NCBI RefSeq assembly: GCF_001983165.1
Contig: NZ_MNPU01000004.1
Coordinates: 167,588-231,587, forward strand
Length of the DNA: 64,000 nt
Source of the DNA: Pseudomonas gessardii
Lineage (GTDB): Bacteria; Pseudomonadota; Gammaproteobacteria; Pseudomonadales; Pseudomonadaceae
Direction of reading: 5' to 3'
The notes under the pieces are model-generated. The model saw only the letters and a list, made by a program, of their open reading frames with translations. It was not told where the DNA came from and ran no database searches. The position numbers and the translations under genes were made by a program. Position 1 is the stretch's first letter; every line of letters starts with the position of its first letter. Shown here one piece after another: positions 10,125 to 21,118 of this stretch.

Positions 10125-11426
10125 TTATTGCAAAGTGTGTTGTTCGAGGAACTCCATCGGCACAACGCCCTCACGACTCACCAGCCGATTGAGCTCCGAA
10201 CGGGGCAAACGAACCGCCAGCAGGCTGACACCTTCTTCGTCGTGTTCTTCTTTCTGTACCGCGCCCAGCTCAAAGAACTGAGCACGCAGTCGAGCAAAAC
10301 GCTGCGGCAAGCGCAAGGTGCCGACGAACAAATCGCCACCGAGCAACTCGGCAATCGCCTGCTCAAGCAGTTCCAGGCCGCTACCGTCCCGCGCCGACAG
10401 CCAGACCCGCTGGGGCCTGCCGTTCTCGTCGCGCTGGATTTGCGGCTCGACGCCTTCAAGCAAATCGAGTTTGTTATAGACCTCGAGGATCGGCAAGTCC
10501 TGGGCACCAATCTCACCCAGTACGACCATGACCTGCTCGATCTGCAACATCCGGTCAGGCTCGGCCGCATCGATGACGTGCAGCAGCAGGTCGGAGTTGC
10601 TCGACTCTTCCAGCGTAGACCGGAATGCCTCGACCAGCTTGTGCGGCAAGTGGCGGATAAAGCCCACGGTATCGGCCAGCACAATCGGCCCCAGGTCGTC
10701 GAGTTCCAGACGGCGCAAGGTCGGGTCAAGGGTGGCAAACAGCTGGTCCGCCGCGTACACGTCCGACTGCGTCACGTTGTTGAACAACGTGGATTTGCCG
10801 GCGTTGGTATAGCCCACCAGGGACACGGTAGGGATATCTGCACGCGAACGGCCACGTCGCGATTGCTCGCGCTGGCTGCGTACTTTTTCCAGGCGGCCCT
10901 TGATCTGGCGCAGGCGCACCCGCAACAGGCGCCGGTCGGTTTCAAGCTGGGTTTCACCCGGGCCACGCATGCCGATACCGCCACCCTGGCGTTCAAGGTG
11001 CGTCCAGCCGCGAACCAGGCGGGTGCTCATGTGGTCAAGCTGGGCCAGTTCGACCTGGAGCTTGCCTTCATGGGTACGGGCGCGCTGGGCGAAAATATCG
11101 AGAATCAGACCGGTGCGGTCAATCACGCGACACTCGAAGACTCGTTCGAGGTTACGTTCCTGACTGGGCGTGAGGATGTGATTGAAGATCACCAGATCGG
11201 CTTCTTCGGCATGGACCAGGTCGCGTAGCTCCTCGACCTTGCCGCTGCCAATCAGAAATTTGGCGGTTGGCCGATGACGCGGCACGTTAAAAAACGCGAC
11301 GGTCTCGGCGCCGGCCGAATTTGCCAGCTCCTGAAACTCCTGCGGATCTTCGCGCGCCTCAGGGTCCTGTCCATCCAAGTGAACGAGGATCACTCGCTCA
11401 CCACCACCGTGGCGCTCAAAGAACAA
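10125..11426 (-). CDS. hflX: Ribosome-associated GTPase HflX
   Basis: This 433-residue GTPase splits or rescues stalled ribosomes. An N-terminal HflX domain with the glycine-rich RGWTHLERQGGGIGMRG segment precedes a G domain: G1 GYTNAGKST near 209, G3 DTVGF, G4 NKLD. The start is a TTG at 11426 preceded by GGAG at a 6-nt spacing; no ATG in frame would keep the conserved FFERHGGGER N-terminus. Only 12 bp separate it from hfq, so the two are probably one transcript. Confidence 0.95.
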   Translation of the reverse strand: MFFERHGGGERVILVHLDGQDPEAREDPQEFQELANSAGAETVAFFNVPRHRPTAKFLIGSGKVEELRDLVHAEEADLVIFNHILTPSQERNLERVFECRVIDRTGLILDIFAQRARTHEGKLQVELAQLDHMSTRLVRGWTHLERQGGGIGMRGPGETQLETDRRLLRVRLRQIKGRLEKVRSQREQSRRGRSRADIPTVSLVGYTNAGKSTLFNNVTQSDVYAADQLFATLDPTLRRLELDDLGPIVLADTVGFIRHLPHKLVEAFRSTLEESSNSDLLLHVIDAAEPDRMLQIEQVMVVLGEIGAQDLPILEVYNKLDLLEGVEPQIQRDENGRPQRVWLSARDGSGLELLEQAIAELLGGDLFVGTLRLPQRFARLRAQFFELGAVQKEEHDEEGVSLLAVRLPRSELNRLVSREGVVPMEFLEQHTLQ

Positions 11427-11438
11427 AGGAGACTCCTA

Positions 11439-11699
11439 TCAGGCGTTACCTGGCTCAGCGTCACCCTGTTCGGATTCGGTTGCGCTAGGCAGACGAATTG
11501 GACGAACCGGCACTACTGTCGAGATAGCGTGCTTGTAGACCATCTGGCTGACGGTGTTTTTCAGCAGGATGACGAACTGGTCGAAAGACTCGATCGTACC
11601 TTGCAGCTTGATGCCGTTGACCAGATAGATGGAAACCCCAACTTTCTCTTTACGTAAAGTATTCAAGTAAGGGTCTTGTAGCGAATGCCCTTTTGACAT
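11439..11699 (-). CDS. hfq: RNA chaperone Hfq
   Basis: This 86-residue Sm-like hexamer pairs small RNAs with mRNAs. Sm1 spans about residues 8-45 ([20 protein letters not shown], with [11 protein letters not shown]), and Sm2 carries the RNA-binding YKHAIST motif. The acidic Glu/Asp-containing tail is short, as in other pseudomonads. AAAGGAG precedes the ATG at 11699. miaA lies upstream and hflX downstream, the classic miaA-hfq-hflX order. Confidence 0.99.
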   Translation of the reverse strand: MSKGHSLQDPYLNTLRKEKVGVSIYLVNGIKLQGTIESFDQFVILLKNTVSQMVYKHAISTVVPVRPIRLPSATESEQGDAEPGNA

Positions 11700-11794
11700 G
11701 TGCCGCACTCCTTTAAGGATCAATAATAAAAAATCGGAAAAATAAATAGTTTGTAACCGTCACACCCCCAAGGATAGACGGCAATTGCAAGGAC

Positions 11795-12766
11795 TCAGCT
11801 CAATATGGAGACCGTTCCCAAGTATTTCAAGGCGCGTGACAGATTGTCGCAATCCAGACTGTCCAGCCAATGCAAGTCAGTCCAGCTGCGCAGCCAAGTG
11901 AACTGGCGCTTCGCCAATTGGCGCGTGGCAATAATGCCGCGCTCCTGCATTTCGGCTGACGTCAGCTTGCCATCCAGATGATCCCAGACTTGGCGATAGC
12001 CTACAGCACGTATCGAAGGCAATCCCGGATGCAGATCACCTCTTGAACGCAGTGCTACGACCTCCTCTACGAACCCCTGTTCCAACATAATTGTGAATCT
12101 TTGTGCAATTCGTTCATGCAACACCTGGCGATTCGCCGGAGCGATGGCCAGATTGGCGACAGTATAGGGCAATTGTCCCGATCCAGAGGTGCCTGCATCA
12201 GTACTTTGCGCAGATTGTCTGAGGCGATGGGCCGTCATCGTCTGGCCACTCACCCGCCAGACTTCCAGGGCCCGGCTCAGGCGCTGGGGGTCGTTGGGGT
12301 GAATACGTGCGGCAGACACCGGGTCAATTGCCGCCAACTGCTCGTGCAGAGCCTGCCAGCCAAGGCGCGCAGCCTCTTCTTCGATCTCGGCGCGCACCTG
12401 TGGATCGGCCGGCGGCATATCTGCCAGGCCGTCCTGCAACGCCTTGTAATAGAGCATCGTGCCGCCCACCAGCAGCGGGATCTTGCCCCGTGCGGTGATC
12501 TGCGCCATGGCGGCGAGGGCATCGGTACGGAAATCCGCCGCCGAGTAGCTTTGCGACGGATCGATAATGTCGATCAGACGATGGGGGTGGGCGGCCAACA
12601 GTTCTTTGGACGGCTTGGCCGTGCCAATGTCCATGCCCCGATAAACCAGGGCCGAATCGACGCTGATCAGCTCACAGGGCAAGACCTTGGTCAGCTCGAT
12701 TGCCAGGTCGGTCTTGCCGGCGGCCGTCGGGCCCATCAGGAAGATGGCGGGAGGTAGGGCGCTCAT
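11795..12766 (-). CDS. miaA: tRNA dimethylallyltransferase
   Basis: This 323-residue enzyme transfers a dimethylallyl group to A37 of tRNAs that read codons starting with U. The P-loop GPTAAGKTD is at residues 12-20. The [16 protein letters not shown] segment, the [11 protein letters not shown] segment and the [12 protein letters not shown] segment are all characteristic. The ATG overlaps the mutL stop (TGATG). The C-terminal FTWLRSW tRNA-binding motif is present. Confidence 0.98.
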   Translation of the reverse strand: MSALPPAIFLMGPTAAGKTDLAIELTKVLPCELISVDSALVYRGMDIGTAKPSKELLAAHPHRLIDIIDPSQSYSAADFRTDALAAMAQITARGKIPLLVGGTMLYYKALQDGLADMPPADPQVRAEIEEEAARLGWQALHEQLAAIDPVSAARIHPNDPQRLSRALEVWRVSGQTMTAHRLRQSAQSTDAGTSGSGQLPYTVANLAIAPANRQVLHERIAQRFTIMLEQGFVEEVVALRSRGDLHPGLPSIRAVGYRQVWDHLDGKLTSAEMQERGIIATRQLAKRQFTWLRSWTDLHWLDSLDCDNLSRALKYLGTVSILS

Positions 12767-14679
12767 CAGCGGCCGCGCAGGAATAGTTTGTCCAGATCAT
12801 CCAGGCCCATCTGGGTCCAGGTCGGTCGGCCATGGTTGCACTGGCCACTGCGCTCGGTGTTTTCCATGTCCCGCAGCAGGCCGTTCATTTCCGGCAGGGC
12901 CAGGCGCCGGTTGGCGCGGATCGCGCCGTGGCAGGCCATGGTGCCGAGCAGTTCGTTGATATGCGCCTGGATCCGGTCACTGGTACCGTACTCCATCAGG
13001 TCCGCCAGCACGTCAGCCACCAGCCGGTTGGCCTCGGCCTGCTTGAGCAAGGCGGGAATCTGCCGGATGGCCAGGGTTTCCGGGCCCAGGCGCTGCAATT
13101 CAAAACCCAGTTTCTGGAACACCGCCAGGTGCTCCTCGGCGCAATCGGCTTCGCGCTGGCTCACCGCCAGGGACTCCGGCACCAGCAATGGCTGGCCGCT
13201 CAGGCCTTCGCTGGCCATGGCGATCTTCAGGCGCTCGTACATGATCCGCTCATGGGCCGCGTGCATGTCCACCAGCACCAGGCCATGGGCGTTTTCTGCG
13301 AGGATATAGATGCCCTTGAGCTGGGCCAGGGCATACCCCAGGGGCGGGATATCGCCGCCACCTTCCGGCAGCGCCACTGCACCCGGCTCGGCACCGGGCA
13401 GCGGCGCAAAGAATTCACGATAGGCCGCCTGGGCCTCGGCCACCGGCACCGCCGATTGCGGTCGCGGGGTGTATTGATACTGATAGCCCGCCCCCGCGCC
13501 GGAACCCGGCGCCGGGTAACTTGGCTGGGCTTGCGGCGATTGCAGCAGGTTGGCCGCCAGGCTCATTTCGCCCTGGGGCCCGAACTCGCCGGCCTCCGGC
13601 CCTGTAGGGCGGACGATGGCGGTGACAATCGGCGCCGCCAGTTGATCATCCGGGCGCACATCACCCAGGGCACGGTGCAAAGTGCCATAGAGGAAATCGT
13701 GGACCATGCGCCCATCACGGAAGCGCACCTCGTGCTTGGTCGGGTGCACGTTGACATCGACCACCGCCGGGTCCACTTCAAAGAACAGTACAAAGGTCGG
13801 ATGCCGGCCATTGAACAGCACGTCGCGATAGGCCTGGCGCACCGCATGGGCCACCAGTTTGTCGCGCACTGCCCGGCCATTCACAAAGAAATACTGCAAG
13901 TCGGCCTGGCTGCGGGAGAATGTCGGCAAACCGACCCAGCCCCACAAATGCAGGCCGTTACGCTCGATTTCAATCGGCAGCGCCTGCTCCAGGAACCCCG
14001 CGCCACAGATCGCCGACACACGTCGGGCGCGGGCGGTATCGTCGTTGGCCTCGTGCAGGCTGAGGATGGTCTTGCCGTTGTGGCGCAGATGGAAAGCCAC
14101 GTCGAAACGGGCCAGGGCCAGGCGCTTGATGACTTCTTGCAGGTGATCGAATTCGGTTTTTTCGGCCTTGAGGAATTTGCGCCGTGCCGGGGTATTGAAG
14201 AACAGGTCGCGCACTTCCACCGAGGTGCCCACCGGATGGGCCGCCGGCTGGACCCGAGGCGCCATGTCGCGGCCCTCGGTCTCGACCTGCCAGGCCTGTT
14301 CGGCGCCACGGGTGCGGGAAGTCAGGGTCAGGCGCGCCACGGAGCTGATCGACGCCAGCGCCTCACCGCGAAAGCCCAGGCTCATCACCCGCTCAAGGTC
14401 TTCCAGGTCACGGATCTTGCTGGTGGCATGGCGCGCCAGCGCCAGCGGCAGGTCATCGGAGGAAATCCCGCTGCCGTCGTCGCGCACCCGTAGCAGCTTG
14501 ACCCCACCCTGCTCCACATCCACGTCAATGCGCCTGGCGCCGGAGTCGAGGCTGTTTTCCAGCAGTTCCTTGATCACCGAGGCCGGGCGCTCGACCACCT
14601 CGCCCGCCGCGATCTGGTTGGCCAGCCGCGGGCTGAGCAGTTCGATGCGCGAGGCGCTGTTCAATACCGATTCGCTCAT
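12766..14679 (-). CDS. mutL: DNA mismatch repair protein MutL
   Basis: This 637-residue GHKL ATPase links MutS mismatch recognition to strand excision. N-terminal motifs are intact: [20 protein letters not shown] (motif I), DDGSGI (motif II), [10 protein letters not shown] (motif III). A proline-rich linker covers about residues 340-430. The C-terminal dimerisation domain carries [12 protein letters not shown] and, near the end, the [12 protein letters not shown] segment. Because these pseudomonads lack MutH, MutL is expected to be the endonuclease; I did not verify metal ligands. The start overlaps amiB by 4 bp. Confidence 0.98.
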   Translation of the reverse strand: MSESVLNSASRIELLSPRLANQIAAGEVVERPASVIKELLENSLDSGARRIDVDVEQGGVKLLRVRDDGSGISSDDLPLALARHATSKIRDLEDLERVMSLGFRGEALASISSVARLTLTSRTRGAEQAWQVETEGRDMAPRVQPAAHPVGTSVEVRDLFFNTPARRKFLKAEKTEFDHLQEVIKRLALARFDVAFHLRHNGKTILSLHEANDDTARARRVSAICGAGFLEQALPIEIERNGLHLWGWVGLPTFSRSQADLQYFFVNGRAVRDKLVAHAVRQAYRDVLFNGRHPTFVLFFEVDPAVVDVNVHPTKHEVRFRDGRMVHDFLYGTLHRALGDVRPDDQLAAPIVTAIVRPTGPEAGEFGPQGEMSLAANLLQSPQAQPSYPAPGSGAGAGYQYQYTPRPQSAVPVAEAQAAYREFFAPLPGAEPGAVALPEGGGDIPPLGYALAQLKGIYILAENAHGLVLVDMHAAHERIMYERLKIAMASEGLSGQPLLVPESLAVSQREADCAEEHLAVFQKLGFELQRLGPETLAIRQIPALLKQAEANRLVADVLADLMEYGTSDRIQAHINELLGTMACHGAIRANRRLALPEMNGLLRDMENTERSGQCNHGRPTWTQMGLDDLDKLFLRGR

Positions 14680-16115
14680 TGCTGTGCTGCCAATTCAGTG
14701 CCGGGGATGGTCAACACCTGGCCGACTTTCAGTTCATCGGTCTTCAGGCTGTTGGCGCTGCGCAATGCAGCGGCCGACACCTGAAAGCGTACGGCCAGCA
14801 TGGCCAGGGTGTCGCCAGGCTGCACCCGGTGATCACGCGGGCCCTGGGCGATCTTCCCGGAATCGCGCAGCCAGGCGATATAGGTGCCCGGTGGCGGGTT
14901 CTGCTGGAAGAACTGGCGCACGCCGGAACTGATGGAGCGCGCCAGCGCCTGCTGGTGGCTGGCGCTGGCCAGTTTGTTGGCTTCGTTGGCGTTGGAGATA
15001 AAGCCGGTTTCCACCAGGATCGACGGGATATCCGGCGACTTGAGCACCATAAACCCAGCCTGCTCCACCCGCTGCTTGTGCAGCGGCGTGACCCGGCCCA
15101 TGTTGCTCAACACCTTCTGCCCGACGTTAAGGCTGGAGGTCAGCGAGGCGGTCATCGACAAGTCCAGCAATACACCGGCGAGCATGCGGTCTTTGTCGTC
15201 CAAAGACACGTTGCCGGCGCCGCCGATCAAGTCGGAACGGTTTTCGCTGTCGGCCAGCCAGCGCGCGGTCTCGGACGTGGCGCCGCGATCCGACAGGGCA
15301 AACACCGAGGCACCGAAGGCCGCCTTCGATGGCGCGGCGTCGGCGTGGATCGACACGAACAGGTCGGCGCCCTTCTTGCGCGCGATTTCAGTACGCCCAC
15401 GCAATGGGATGAAGTAGTCGCCGGTACGGGTCAGTTCGGCACGATAGCCCTTCATCCCGTTGATCTGGCGCTGCAGCTCCCGGGCGATGGCCAGGACCAC
15501 GTCTTTTTCGTGCTGGCCACGGGAGCCCGAAGCGCCCGGGTCTTCACCGCCGTGGCCGGCGTCGATCACGACGATGACGTCACGCTTGCCGGCCGGCGCT
15601 GGCGGCAGTGGTGGCAACTTGACCTGGGGCTGCGCAGGGTTGACCGGCACCGCCGGTGTGGTAGCAACGGCAGGGGTCGGCGCCGGGGCTGGCGCAGCGT
15701 CGGCCGGGTTGTCAAAGAGGTCGACCACCAGGCGGTTGCCATACTGGGCGTTCGGCGCGAGGGAAAAGCTCTTGGGCGTGACGACCTTCTTCAGGTCGAT
15801 GACCACCCGCAGGTCGGTCGGCGTGCGCTGGGCCGAGCGCATGGCGGTAATCGGCGTGTTGGCGGTGGAGACCTTCAGGGGCGCGGCCAGGGTCGCACCG
15901 TTGATGTCGATCACCAGGCGATCAGGCGCCGTCAGGGTAAAGACACTGTGCTGGACCGGGCCAGACAGGTCGAACACCAGTCGCGTGTTATCCGGCGCTC
16001 GCCACAGGCGCACACTTTTTACCTGTGAAGCGGCCAGAGCATTGACAGTCATTGCCGCAAGCAACACCCCCACGACAGCAACCAACGCGCGAAAGCGCAT
16101 ACCTAACCCACCCAT
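14676..16115 (-). CDS. amiB: N-acetylmuramoyl-L-alanine amidase (AmiB type)
   Basis: This 479-residue secreted amidase cleaves the peptide from peptidoglycan to separate daughter cells. Its parts in order are a signal peptide, an AMIN domain (about residues 30-135, targeting to the septum), a proline/alanine linker, a zinc Amidase_3 domain with [19 protein letters not shown] and VETGFISN, and a C-terminal LysM domain ([16 protein letters not shown]). I chose the ATG at 16115 because it lies 2 bp from the tsaE stop and keeps the signal peptide; an ATG at 16100 is possible. Confidence 0.95.
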   Translation of the reverse strand: MGGLGMRFRALVAVVGVLLAAMTVNALAASQVKSVRLWRAPDNTRLVFDLSGPVQHSVFTLTAPDRLVIDINGATLAAPLKVSTANTPITAMRSAQRTPTDLRVVIDLKKVVTPKSFSLAPNAQYGNRLVVDLFDNPADAAPAPAPTPAVATTPAVPVNPAQPQVKLPPLPPAPAGKRDVIVVIDAGHGGEDPGASGSRGQHEKDVVLAIARELQRQINGMKGYRAELTRTGDYFIPLRGRTEIARKKGADLFVSIHADAAPSKAAFGASVFALSDRGATSETARWLADSENRSDLIGGAGNVSLDDKDRMLAGVLLDLSMTASLTSSLNVGQKVLSNMGRVTPLHKQRVEQAGFMVLKSPDIPSILVETGFISNANEANKLASASHQQALARSISSGVRQFFQQNPPPGTYIAWLRDSGKIAQGPRDHRVQPGDTLAMLAVRFQVSAAALRSANSLKTDELKVGQVLTIPGTELAAQQ

Positions 16116-16117
16116 TA

Positions 16118-16585
16118 TTAGAATTCCAAAGCCAAAGCGGCACACCAGGACTCACTGCGTGCGCTCTGGGACAACAATTTCAACTGACGTCCATGGTTAT
16201 GCGGGGTAATGGTAATGGTCAGGTCGGGCTTTGGCAAAAAGCCTGTGCCCTTGTCCGGCCACTCGATCAGGCATAAGGCGTCGCCATCGAAGTAATCGCG
16301 GATGCCCATGTACTCCAATTCCTCGGGATCCACCAGGCGATACAGGTCGAAATGGAACGCCCGCACGTCACCGATCTCGTAAGGCTCTACCAGGGTGAAC
16401 GTCGGACTTTTCACCGCGCCGACGTGCCCAAGCCCGCGAATGATGCCGCGTGACAGCGTGGTTTTGCCGGCGCCCAGGTCACCCTGCAGGAAAATCAGGC
16501 CCACGCCCTGGGTAATCTCCGCAATGCGTTTGCCAAAAACCACCATGGCCTCTTCATCCGCGATAAACAGCGTTACTTCAGACAC
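16118..16585 (-). CDS. tsaE: tRNA threonylcarbamoyladenosine biosynthesis ATPase TsaE
   Basis: This 155-residue ATPase works with TsaB and TsaD to form t6A37 in ANN-reading tRNAs. The Walker A loop GDLGAGKTT and the switch region HFDLYRL are clear. The start is GTG at 16585, placed by GGAGGAG eight bases upstream; this gives VSEVTLFIADE, the usual N-terminus, and overlaps nnrD by 13 bp. Confidence 0.96.
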   Translation of the reverse strand: MSEVTLFIADEEAMVVFGKRIAEITQGVGLIFLQGDLGAGKTTLSRGIIRGLGHVGAVKSPTFTLVEPYEIGDVRAFHFDLYRLVDPEELEYMGIRDYFDGDALCLIEWPDKGTGFLPKPDLTITITPHNHGRQLKLLSQSARSESWCAALALEF

Positions 16586-17433
16586 GGTGACTGCTCCTCC
16601 AACAACTGACGAATGGCCGGAATCAGATCGCTGGCCGCCAAGCCGCGACCCAAGGCGCCCTGGCGCTCGCCCGCCATGGCGTGCAACCACACCGCCAGGC
16701 TGGCGGCCTCGAACGCCGGCATACCCTGGGCCAGCAGCGCGCCGAGCAAACCTGCGAGCACATCGCCCAGGCCCGCCGAGGCCATGGCCGGATGCCCCTG
16801 GTCACAACGCGCTACCCGCCCATCCGGGCTGGCAATCAAGCTCCCCGCGCCCTTGAGTACCGTGACGGCGTTGAATTTCTGGCTCAGCGCGCGCGCTACC
16901 TTAAGCCGGTCGGCCTGAACCGCGGCTGTCGAGATGCCCATCAGCCGCGCCGCCTCCCCCGGGTGCGGCGTGATCACGCAATCGGCCGGCAACGTGACAT
17001 GGCCGGCGGCCAGCAGGTTCAGGGCGTCAGCATCCCAGACCTGGGGTTGCCGGGCATTGGCGGCCACCGACAGCAGGCTTTTGCCCCAGGCCATGTCGCC
17101 CAGGCCCGGGCCGATCACGATCACCGAGACTTTTTCCAACAAGCCCATCAACTGATTGGCCGAATGCACGCCCCGCGCCATGACTTCCGGCAAACGGGTC
17201 AAGGCGGCCGGCACATGTTCGCTGCGGGTCGCCAGGGACACCAGGCCAGCACCACTGCGCAGCGCACTTTCGGCACTCAGCAGCGCCGCGCCGCCAAAGC
17301 CATGGTCGCCGCCGATCACCAGTACATGACCAAACCGGCCCTTATGGGCCCCTGGAGAACGCGCAGCCAGTTGCGGCAAATAGCCGGGCAACAGGGGCTG
17401 AACGTCGGTTATTTCGTGTTTTGTCTGCGGCAT
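16573..17433 (-). CDS. nnrD: ADP-dependent NAD(P)H-hydrate dehydratase
   Basis: This 286-residue ribokinase-fold enzyme repairs hydrated NADH and NADPH. Conserved segments are GRFGHVLVIGGDHGFGGAA, the ITPHPGEAARL motif, VTVLKGAG and GLGDVLAGLLGALLAQG. Only the dehydratase domain is present. The NnrE epimerase domain, fused in the roughly 500-residue E. coli protein, is absent from this gene and from this window. It is divergent from queG across 63 bp that must contain at least one promoter. Confidence 0.92.
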   Translation of the reverse strand: MPQTKHEITDVQPLLPGYLPQLAARSPGAHKGRFGHVLVIGGDHGFGGAALLSAESALRSGAGLVSLATRSEHVPAALTRLPEVMARGVHSANQLMGLLEKVSVIVIGPGLGDMAWGKSLLSVAANARQPQVWDADALNLLAAGHVTLPADCVITPHPGEAARLMGISTAAVQADRLKVARALSQKFNAVTVLKGAGSLIASPDGRVARCDQGHPAMASAGLGDVLAGLLGALLAQGMPAFEAASLAVWLHAMAGERQGALGRGLAASDLIPAIRQLLEEQSPCLK

Positions 17434-17496
17434 GCGTCTTCAAGCTCCGATGTCTGGCAGAATTATACGCATCTAACCTGCGGTTTCTCTCGTCTC

Positions 17497-18561
17497 ATGC
17501 CTGCTATTACCACCGATCTGCCCGCCCTCGCCCAATCGATCAAAGACTGGGGCCGCGAGCTGGGCTTTCAGCAAGTCGGCATCAGCGGCCTGGACCTGGC
17601 CGAGCATGAACAGCACCTGCAGCGCTGGCTCGACGCGGGCTATCACGGCGAGATGGACTACATGGGCGCCCATGGCAGCAAACGCTCGCACCCGGACGAA
17701 CTGGTGCCCGGCACCTTGCGCGTGGTGTCCCTGCGCATGGATTACCTACCCGGCGACACGCACATGGCGCAACGGCTGGCCCAACCCGAAAAAGCCTACA
17801 TCTCCCGTTATGCCCTGGGCCGCGACTACCACAAGCTGATCCGCAAGCGCGTGCAGCAACTGGCCGACCGCATCCAGGCGCAGATCGGCCCGTTTGGTTT
17901 CCGCGCCTTTGTCGACAGCGCCCCGGTGCTGGAAAAAGCCATCGCCGAACAGGCCGGTCTAGGCTGGATCGGCAAAAACACCCTGGTCCTCAACCGCAAG
18001 GCCGGCAGCTACTTCTTCCTCAGCGAGTTGTTTGTCGACCTGCCGCTGCCCGTCGACCCGCCCCACAGCACAGAACATTGCGGGCGCTGCACCGCCTGCC
18101 TGGACATCTGCCCGACCAATGCCTTCGTCGGGCCTTATGTACTGGATGCCCGGCGCTGCATTTCCTACCTGACCATCGAACTCAAGAGCGCGATCCCCGA
18201 GGATCTGCGACCGCTGATTGGCAACCGGGTGTTCGGCTGCGATGACTGTCAGATCGTTTGCCCGTGGAATCGTTTCGCCAGGCCTTCAGCCGAAAGCGAT
18301 TTCAAACCGCGCCATAATCTGGATAACGCCGAACTGGCCGAGTTATTTATGTGGGATGAGGATAAATTCCTCAGCAGCACCGAAGGCTCGCCCCTGCGCC
18401 GCGCCGGCTATGAGCGCTGGCTGCGCAACCTGGCCGTGGGCCTGGGCAACGCGCCCTCCAGCATTCCAGTGCTGGAAGCCTTGAAGGCGCGGCGGGACTA
18501 CCCCTCCGAACTGGTCCGCGAACATGTGGAATGGGCGCTGAACCAGCACGCAACACGCTAG
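17497..18561 (+). CDS. queG: Epoxyqueuosine reductase QueG
   Basis: This 354-residue cobalamin and iron-sulfur enzyme performs the last step of queuosine synthesis in tRNA. The N-terminal cobalamin-binding domain has AYISRYALGRDYHK and DSAPVLEKA. Two 4Fe-4S clusters follow: CGRCTACLDICPT and CDDCQIVCPWN. The ATG at 17497 gives the usual N-terminus; the long upstream extension of this frame lies inside nnrD and is not used. Its TAG stop shares bases with the TAG of the opposite-strand gene at 18558. Confidence 0.97.
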   Translation: MPAITTDLPALAQSIKDWGRELGFQQVGISGLDLAEHEQHLQRWLDAGYHGEMDYMGAHGSKRSHPDELVPGTLRVVSLRMDYLPGDTHMAQRLAQPEKAYISRYALGRDYHKLIRKRVQQLADRIQAQIGPFGFRAFVDSAPVLEKAIAEQAGLGWIGKNTLVLNRKAGSYFFLSELFVDLPLPVDPPHSTEHCGRCTACLDICPTNAFVGPYVLDARRCISYLTIELKSAIPEDLRPLIGNRVFGCDDCQIVCPWNRFARPSAESDFKPRHNLDNAELAELFMWDEDKFLSSTEGSPLRRAGYERWLRNLAVGLGNAPSSIPVLEALKARRDYPSELVREHVEWALNQHATR

Positions 18562-19169
18562 TGTTCGTCGTTGTAGACGAACTTGGGCATTTCCCAATGA
18601 AAGCGGATCGCCAGCAGGCGCAATAGAAAGCCGCTGAACAGGGTGAGCAGGATCGCCTGCTCGCTGGGCAGTTCCAGATAGAGACACAGCATGTAGCACC
18701 AGGCGGCGAGGAACGACACACTGGCATACAGTTCGCGACGGAAGATCAGCGGGATATCGTTACAGAAGATATCCCGCAGGATCCCGCCAAACACCCCGGT
18801 GATCACCCCGCTGACCGAGGCCACCAGCATGCCGTGGCCCATTTCCAGGGCCGTCATGCAGCCGATCAGGGTGAAGGCCACCAGGCCTACGGCATCCAGC
18901 GCCAGGAACAGCGAGCGCAGATGGCGCATCAAGGGCGCGATAAAGATCGTGACCAATGCCGCGACAGAGGTCAGCACCAGGTATTCCGGGTGCTTGACCC
19001 AGGTCAGCGGGTAGTGGCCAAGCAACACATCGCGCACCGAACCGCCACCCAGCGCCGTCACGCAGGCGATCAACACCACGCCAAACCAATCCATGCCGCG
19101 CCGACCGGCGGACAGGGCGCCGGTCATGGCTTCGGCGGTGATGGCGATGAGGTAGAGCATCAACAGCAT
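18558..19169 (-). CDS. TRIC-like membrane protein (UPF0126/YicG family)
   Basis: This 203-residue inner-membrane protein has about seven hydrophobic helices built as a repeat of two related halves, each with a glycine-rich signature: GGGSVRDVLLG near residue 42 and GGILRDIFCNDIP near residue 128. Bacterial homologues form trimeric cation channels like vertebrate TRIC. The physiological role here is not known. The stop overlaps that of queG (CTAG read on both strands). Confidence 0.9.
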   Translation of the reverse strand: MLLMLYLIAITAEAMTGALSAGRRGMDWFGVVLIACVTALGGGSVRDVLLGHYPLTWVKHPEYLVLTSVAALVTIFIAPLMRHLRSLFLALDAVGLVAFTLIGCMTALEMGHGMLVASVSGVITGVFGGILRDIFCNDIPLIFRRELYASVSFLAAWCYMLCLYLELPSEQAILLTLFSGFLLRLLAIRFHWEMPKFVYNDEH

Positions 19170-19275
19170 GATGGCGATCCTTGCAAAGAGGCGCGCAGTC
19201 TAATCATTTGGCGGGGGCACCAAAAGGGGGCGCTCGGCGAAAGACCGAGCATGCCCACACTTGGAATGCGATCAA

Positions 19276-19415
19276 ATGTGTGGCTTGCCTACGATAGCGG
19301 TAGGTCAGTCGAGACATCCTTGCTTGATCCACCGCCATCGCGGGCAAGCCCGCTCCCACAGGGGATCTGGGCAGGGCCACACAGCAACTGTGGGAGCGGG
19401 CTTGCCCGCAATGGC
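19276..19415. repeat. REP cluster between the TRIC-like gene and orn
   Basis: Two full REPs in inverted orientation lie at 19334-19360 (gcgggcaagcccgctcccaca) and 19389-19415. A decayed unit resembling the second class (gtggcttgcctacgatagcg) lies around 19276-19300. The 240-bp gap holds no gene otherwise. Confidence 0.8.
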
Positions 19416-19436
19416 ACCGGCCCTGGCGCCACGAAC

Positions 19437-19979
19437 TCAAGCCTTGATGAAATGCTTGCGGTAATGCTGCAACTCGGCAATCGACTCGCGGATATCATCC
19501 AGTGCCAGGTGGGTACTGCCCTTGTGGAAGCTGTCTTTAACCTCCGGTGCCCAGCGCGCGGCCAGTTCTTTCAAGGTCGACACATCCAGGTTGCGGTAGT
19601 GGAAGTAGCTTTCCAGCTCCTTCATATGGGTATAAAGGAAGCGGCGGTCCTGGCAGATACTGTTGCCACAGATCGGCGACTTGCCCTTGGGCACCCACTG
19701 CTCCAGGAAGGCAATCGTCTGGGCCTGCGCCTCGGCCATGCTGATGCGGCTGTCGCGCACGCGCTGGGTCAGGCCCGAGTTGCCGTGGGTGCGGGTGTTC
19801 CACTCGTCCATGGTGGCCAGCACCGCGTCGCTGTGGTGGATGGCGATCACCGGACCTTCGGCCAAGGTGTTGAGGTTGCTGTCGGTGACAATGGTCGCCA
19901 TCTCGATGATGACGTCGGTGTCAGGGTTCAGACCGGTCATTTCCAGATCGATCCAAATCAGGTTCTGTGGGTTTTGCAT
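19437..19979 (-). CDS. orn: Oligoribonuclease
   Basis: This 180-residue DEDDh 3'-5' exonuclease degrades 2-5-nt RNAs, including pGpG from cyclic-di-GMP breakdown. ExoI is [14 protein letters not shown], ExoII is [11 protein letters not shown], and ExoIII is [11 protein letters not shown] with the catalytic Asp. The ATG at 19979 follows GGAA. It is divergent from rsgA, as usual. Confidence 0.98.
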   Translation of the reverse strand: MQNPQNLIWIDLEMTGLNPDTDVIIEMATIVTDSNLNTLAEGPVIAIHHSDAVLATMDEWNTRTHGNSGLTQRVRDSRISMAEAQAQTIAFLEQWVPKGKSPICGNSICQDRRFLYTHMKELESYFHYRNLDVSTLKELAARWAPEVKDSFHKGSTHLALDDIRESIAELQHYRKHFIKA

Positions 19980-20086
19980 GTCGTGGTTCCTTGGCACCTT
20001 GGCGTAGCTGCGCAGTTTAGCAGGCCGGGCGTGCTAGACTCGCGACCGTTTTATCCAACCTTATGCATTATCGACACGGAACACCA

Positions 20087-21118
20087 ATGGCCAAACGCCA
20101 GCTCAACCGCCGCCAAAACTGGCGCATCGAAAAGATCCAGGGTGAACGCGCTGCCCGCGCCGCCAAACGTGAATCCTCTGCCGTGGAAGCGCTGGAGGGT
20201 GGCGACCTGGGCCCCGAGCAAACGGGCCTGGTGATCGCGCACTTTGGGGTGCAGGTCGAAGTCGAAGCCCTGGAAGGCGAGCTGGCCGGTGCAGTGTTCC
20301 GCTGCCACCTGCGCGCCAACCTGCCGGCGCTGGTCACCGGCGACAAGGTGGTGTGGCGCGCCGGCAACCAGGGCATCGGGGTGATTGTCGCGCAACTGCC
20401 GCGCACCACCGAACTGCGTCGCCCGGACAGCCGTGGCCAACTCAAGCCGGTGGCGGCCAACGTCGACATGATTGTCATCGTCTTCGCGCCATTGCCCGAG
20501 CCCCACGCCAACCTGATCGACCGCTACCTGGTGGCCGCCGAACACGCCGGCATCCGCCCGCTGTTGCTGCTGAACAAATTCGACCTGATCGACGAACAGA
20601 ACGCCCCGGCGCTCAATGCCTTGCTCTCGGTGTATCGGCAGTTGGGCTACCCGGTGCTGGAAGTCTCGGCGCACCATGGCAATGGCATGGAACAGCTGCA
20701 ACAGCAGTTGGACGGGCGCATCAGCGTGTTCGTCGGCCAGTCGGGCGTGGGCAAGTCGTCGCTGGTCAACAGCCTGTTGCCGGAAGTCGAGACCCGCGTC
20801 GGCCCGTTGTCGGAACTGTCCGGCCAGGGTACGCACACCACCACCACTGCCCGCCTGTTCCACTTCCCAGGCGGTGGCGAACTGATCGACTCCCCCGGCA
20901 TCCGTGAATTCGGCCTGGGCCACGTCAGCCGTGCCGATGTAGAAGCGGGGTTCATCGAGTTCAACGACCTGATCGGCACCTGCCGCTTCCGCGACTGCAA
21001 GCATGACCGCGAGCCAGGCTGCGCCTTGCTCAAGGCCCTGGAAGACGGGCGCGTGCAGCAGCAGCGGATGAACAGCTATCGCTCGATCATCGCCAGCTTG
21101 CCGGAGAGCAGTTACTGA
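20087..21118 (+). CDS. rsgA: Ribosome small subunit-dependent GTPase RsgA
   Basis: This 343-residue circularly permuted GTPase helps mature the 30S subunit. The order of motifs is permuted: G4 NKFDLID, then G1 GQSGVGKSS, then G3 DSPG. The C-terminal zinc site is [14 protein letters not shown]. An N-terminal OB fold follows a basic start ([13 protein letters not shown]). The ATG at 20087 is chosen for the nearby GGAA. Confidence 0.97.
   Translation: MAKRQLNRRQNWRIEKIQGERAARAAKRESSAVEALEGGDLGPEQTGLVIAHFGVQVEVEALEGELAGAVFRCHLRANLPALVTGDKVVWRAGNQGIGVIVAQLPRTTELRRPDSRGQLKPVAANVDMIVIVFAPLPEPHANLIDRYLVAAEHAGIRPLLLLNKFDLIDEQNAPALNALLSVYRQLGYPVLEVSAHHGNGMEQLQQQLDGRISVFVGQSGVGKSSLVNSLLPEVETRVGPLSELSGQGTHTTTTARLFHFPGGGELIDSPGIREFGLGHVSRADVEAGFIEFNDLIGTCRFRDCKHDREPGCALLKALEDGRVQQQRMNSYRSIIASLPESSY

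Noticed and set aside
8874..11228. 784-codon plus-strand open frame opposite hflC/hflK/hflX
   Set aside because: It lies wholly antisense to three well-recognised genes, has no family motifs and is rich in His/Gln/Val as expected from reverse reading of GC-rich codons.
16681..17496. N-terminal extension of queG inside nnrD
   Set aside because: The queG frame is open through nnrD, but the family starts at ATG 17497 and the extension has no homologous look.
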